Of a stretch of 6,172 bases of DNA, positions 4,620 to 6,172 are shown piece after piece. The position numbers were made by a program, and so were the translations under genes. The notes under the pieces are model-generated. The model saw nothing but the letters and a program-made list of their open reading frames with translations, did no database searches and had not been told where the DNA came from. The stretch spans positions 1-6,172 of the forward strand of contig JASHPP010000482.1 in assembly GCA_030038035.1 (NCBI GenBank). The letters run 5' to 3'. The first letter of the stretch is position 1. Each line of letters opens with the position of its first letter. This stretch comes from Trebonia sp. (GTDB lineage: Bacteria > Actinomycetota > Actinomycetes > Streptosporangiales > Streptosporangiaceae).

Positions 4620-5540
4620 TCACCGCGAAGCGCGCGGCACCAGCGTGAGCAGCGTCGCCTCGGGCCGGCAGGCGAATCTGGCCGGCGCCCACGGGGACGT
4701 GCCGAGCCCGGCGGACACGTGCAGCCACGCGGTCTTCCCGTCGGCCGGGGCCGCTTGCGGGTGCATGCTCAGCCCGCGCACCCGCGCCCGGTCGATGCCG
4801 CAGTTCGTGACAAGCGCGCCGAACCCGGGAACGCACAGCTGGCCGCCGTGCGTGTGCCCGGCGAGCAGCAGCTCGTAACCGTCGGCAGCGAACCGGTCCA
4901 GCACGCGCGGCTCGGGGGAGTGCATCACGCCGAGCCGCAGGTCCGCCCCCGGGTCGGCCTCCCCGGCGACGAGGTGGTACCGGTCCCGCAGGCTGTGGGA
5001 GTCGTGCACGCCGGCGAAGGCGATGTTCAGCCCGCCGGCCTTCAGCTGGCCGCGCCGGTTGTTCAGGTCCAGCCAGCCTCTCGCGGTCAGCTCCTCGCCC
5101 AGCTCCTCCCAGGGCAAGTCCGGCTCCTCCGCCCGGTGCTCGCCGACGCTGGTCCGCCACAGGTACCGCGCTGGGTTCGCCGGCTTGGGCGAGTAAAGGT
5201 CGTTAGAGCCGTAGACGAAGACCCCAGGCCGGTCAAGCAGCGGGCCGAGAGACTCAAGGAGGCACCGGACGGCAAGCGGTGACGCTATCGAGTCGCCCGT
5301 GTTCACCACGAGGTCCGGCTCCAGCGTGTCCAGCGACCGCAGGAACGCCATGAGGCGATGCCGGCCGGGCGTCAGGTGGGTGTCCGAGATGTGCAGCACC
5401 CGCAGCGGGGCCGTGCCCGGCGGCAGGACGGGCACGGCCTGATGCCGCAGTACAAACCAGTTGCGCTCAATGACCGTGGCATAGCCCAGTGTGGCGGCGC
5501 CTGCGGTCGCCGCGATGGACATCAGGGTTCGTGCTCGCAC
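4620..5540 (-). CDS. Membrane-anchored metallophosphoesterase
   Basis: 306 residues, calcineurin-like phosphoesterase superfamily, of the YaeI/YkuE-like type common in actinomycetes. Residues 7-23 form a hydrophobic N-terminal segment, probably a signal anchor placing the enzyme at the membrane. The two-metal site is visible: D53-T-H55 (DxH), G82-D83, G111-S-N113-D114 in place of the common GNHD, H207 in MHSPE, and GHTHGGQ at 228-234 with H229 and H231. These residues support a working hydrolase; the substrate is unknown, although related enzymes include UDP-diacylglucosamine and other phosphodiester hydrolases. The GTG start at 5540 gives the MRAR start familiar in this group; the ATG at 5522 is the alternative. 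Neither has a clear ribosome site. TAGGTT lies two bases upstream of the GTG and resembles a -10 box. The gene is divergent from the YqeY gene, 76 bases apart, a pairing I recall from Streptomyces genomes. Confidence 0.92.
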   Translation of the reverse strand: MRARTLMSIAATAGAATLGYATVIERNWFVLRHQAVPVLPPGTAPLRVLHISDTHLTPGRHRLMAFLRSLDTLEPDLVVNTGDSIASPLAVRCLLESLGPLLDRPGVFVYGSNDLYSPKPANPARYLWRTSVGEHRAEEPDLPWEELGEELTARGWLDLNNRRGQLKAGGLNIAFAGVHDSHSLRDRYHLVAGEADPGADLRLGVMHSPEPRVLDRFAADGYELLLAGHTHGGQLCVPGFGALVTNCGIDRARVRGLSMHPQAAPADGKTAWLHVSAGLGTSPWAPARFACRPEATLLTLVPRASR

Positions 5541-5616
5541 CTAACCTATGGTGCCATGCGATTAGCCATGCGCTGTCCGCAATACGCCGGCGGATGCGTG
5601 GGGCAGGATAGATGGC
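5541..5616. promoter_or_regulatory. Divergent promoter region with GCCATGCG direct repeats
   Basis: These 76 bases must drive both the phosphoesterase (minus) and YqeY (plus) genes. GCCATGCG occurs at 5553-5560 and 5565-5572, 12 bases apart, near the middle of the gap. Toward YqeY, CAGGAT (5604-5609) resembles a -10 box but also contains the AGGA ribosome site, so the two readings compete. Toward the phosphoesterase, TAGGTT (5548-5543, minus strand) fits TANNNT. No clear -35 box is visible for either. Confidence 0.4.
5605..5608 (+). promoter_or_regulatory. Ribosome binding site of the YqeY gene
   Basis: AGGA within GGGGCAGGA lies eight bases before the GTG at 5617. This supports GTG rather than the out-of-frame ATG at 5612. 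Confidence 0.6.
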
Positions 5617-6078
5617 GTGGCGGAACTCAAGGACCGGCTTCGCGGCGACCTCAGCGCCGCGATGCGTGCCCGCGACCAGGTGCGGCTGCGGACGCTGCGG
5701 ATGGCGCTCACCTCGATCACTAACGAGGAGGTCTCCGGGGACACGGCACGCGAGCTGTCGGACGAGGAGGTCGTCAAGGTGCTCACCCGCGAGGCGAGGA
5801 AGCGGCGGGAAGCCGCGGACGCGTTCGAGGCCGCGGGCCGTGCCGGCCAGGCGGCGGCCGAGCGGGCCGAGGGCGAGGTGCTGGCCGGCTACCTGCCGGC
5901 GCAGCTCACCGACGACGAGCTGACCGGCATCGTGTCGGCGGCGATCGCCGAGACCGGCGCCGTCGGCATGCCCGGCATGGGGAAGGTCATGAAGGCCGTG
6001 ACCCCTCGGGTCGCGGGGCGCGCCGACGGGGCGCGGGTCGCGGCCGAGGTGCGGCGGCAGCTGGCCGTCGGCGGATAG
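5617..6078 (+). CDS. GatB/YqeY domain-containing protein
   Basis: 153 residues, the normal length for stand-alone YqeY proteins. The whole protein is the domain: a helical N-terminal half with LKDRLRGDLSAAMRARDQVRLRTLRMALTS in residues 4-33, then EEVVKVLTREARKRREAADAFEAAGR at about 49-74, LAGYLPAQLTDDEL at 89-102, and a C-terminal half containing GMGKVMKAVTPRVAGRADG at about 120-138. The domain is shared with the C-terminus of GatB, a subunit of the tRNA-dependent amidotransferase, and is thought to bind tRNA; the role of the stand-alone protein is not settled. The GTG start is supported by AGGA eight bases upstream. No frameshift or missing segment is seen. The nearby tRNA-Pro gene does not by itself imply a functional link. 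Confidence 0.95.
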   Translation: MAELKDRLRGDLSAAMRARDQVRLRTLRMALTSITNEEVSGDTARELSDEEVVKVLTREARKRREAADAFEAAGRAGQAAAERAEGEVLAGYLPAQLTDDELTGIVSAAIAETGAVGMPGMGKVMKAVTPRVAGRADGARVAAEVRRQLAVGG

Positions 6079-6093
6079 CAGCTAAGACCGGAG

Positions 6094-6126
6094 AGCGGCC
6101 ACCGCCAGCCGGCGGAGCGCGCCGCT
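6094..6126. terminator. Two-part hairpin between convergent genes, probably a bidirectional terminator
   Basis: Outer arms AGCGGC (6094-6099) and GCCGCT (6121-6126) pair perfectly, and inside them CCGCC (6102-6106) pairs with GGCGG (6111-6115). The arms are separated by small internal loops. It sits 16 bases after the YqeY stop, and its right arm overlaps the stop codon of the minus-strand gene. It could end transcription from both sides. Confidence 0.6.
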
Positions 6127-6172
6127 AAAAGTTCGGCGGCCCGCCGATCGGGCTACCGCCGACCGGGTTGCC
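6125..6172 (-). CDS. 3' end of a minus-strand gene with a Gly/Pro/Asn-rich tail (partial), possibly a penicillin-binding protein
   Basis: Read on the minus strand from the window edge, the frame gives GNPVGGSPIGGPPNF and then TAG at 6127-6125. Only 15 codons are visible. Such Gly/Pro/Asn-rich tails are typical of the C-terminus of actinomycete class A penicillin-binding proteins (transglycosylase/transpeptidase), and in Streptomyces such a gene lies near the phosphoesterase/YqeY pair. The identity is inferred from context and composition, not shown by a domain. The hairpin overlapping the stop supports the end of a transcription unit here. Confidence 0.5.
   Translation of the reverse strand, partial: GNPVGGSPIGGPPNF

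Overview
The window is high-GC DNA with strong G/C bias at third codon positions, several GTG starts, and protein families typical of Actinomycetota (a Streptomyces- or Streptosporangiales-like actinomycete). It reads as ordinary chromosome: there is no transposase, integrase, CRISPR array or phage gene. The genus cannot be fixed from the sequence alone.

Left part (1-3252). The window opens inside the Gly/Pro-rich 3' end of an upstream gene. Its TGA overlaps the ATG of a 538-residue NuoF-like flavo-iron-sulfur protein with a fused C-terminal ferredoxin; the two genes look translationally coupled and probably form a redox pair. Convergent to this, on the minus strand, is a complete UDP-glucose/GDP-mannose dehydrogenase gene, whose real start is set by a strong Shine-Dalgarno site.

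Middle part (3253-4619). This is gene-poor. It carries a small one-helix membrane protein of unknown function (minus), an apparently non-coding stretch of about 350 bases with an AT-rich island and a short inverted repeat, a 61-residue two-helix membrane protein (plus) with its own terminator hairpin, and a tRNA-Pro(CGG) gene (minus). Between the small protein and the tRNA lies a perfect 12-bp inverted repeat around a 44-base AT-richer core. It is the most striking unexplained structure here.

Right part (4620-6172). A membrane-anchored metallophosphoesterase (minus) and a GatB/YqeY-domain protein (plus) are divergently transcribed from a 76-bp intergenic region with direct repeats. The last bases hold the 3' end of a minus-strand gene with a Gly/Pro/Asn-rich tail, possibly a class A penicillin-binding protein. 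A two-part hairpin separates it from the YqeY gene.

I did not find a clear new multi-gene system. The best leads are the non-canonical cofactor motifs of the NuoF-like protein and the inverted repeat beside the tRNA gene.
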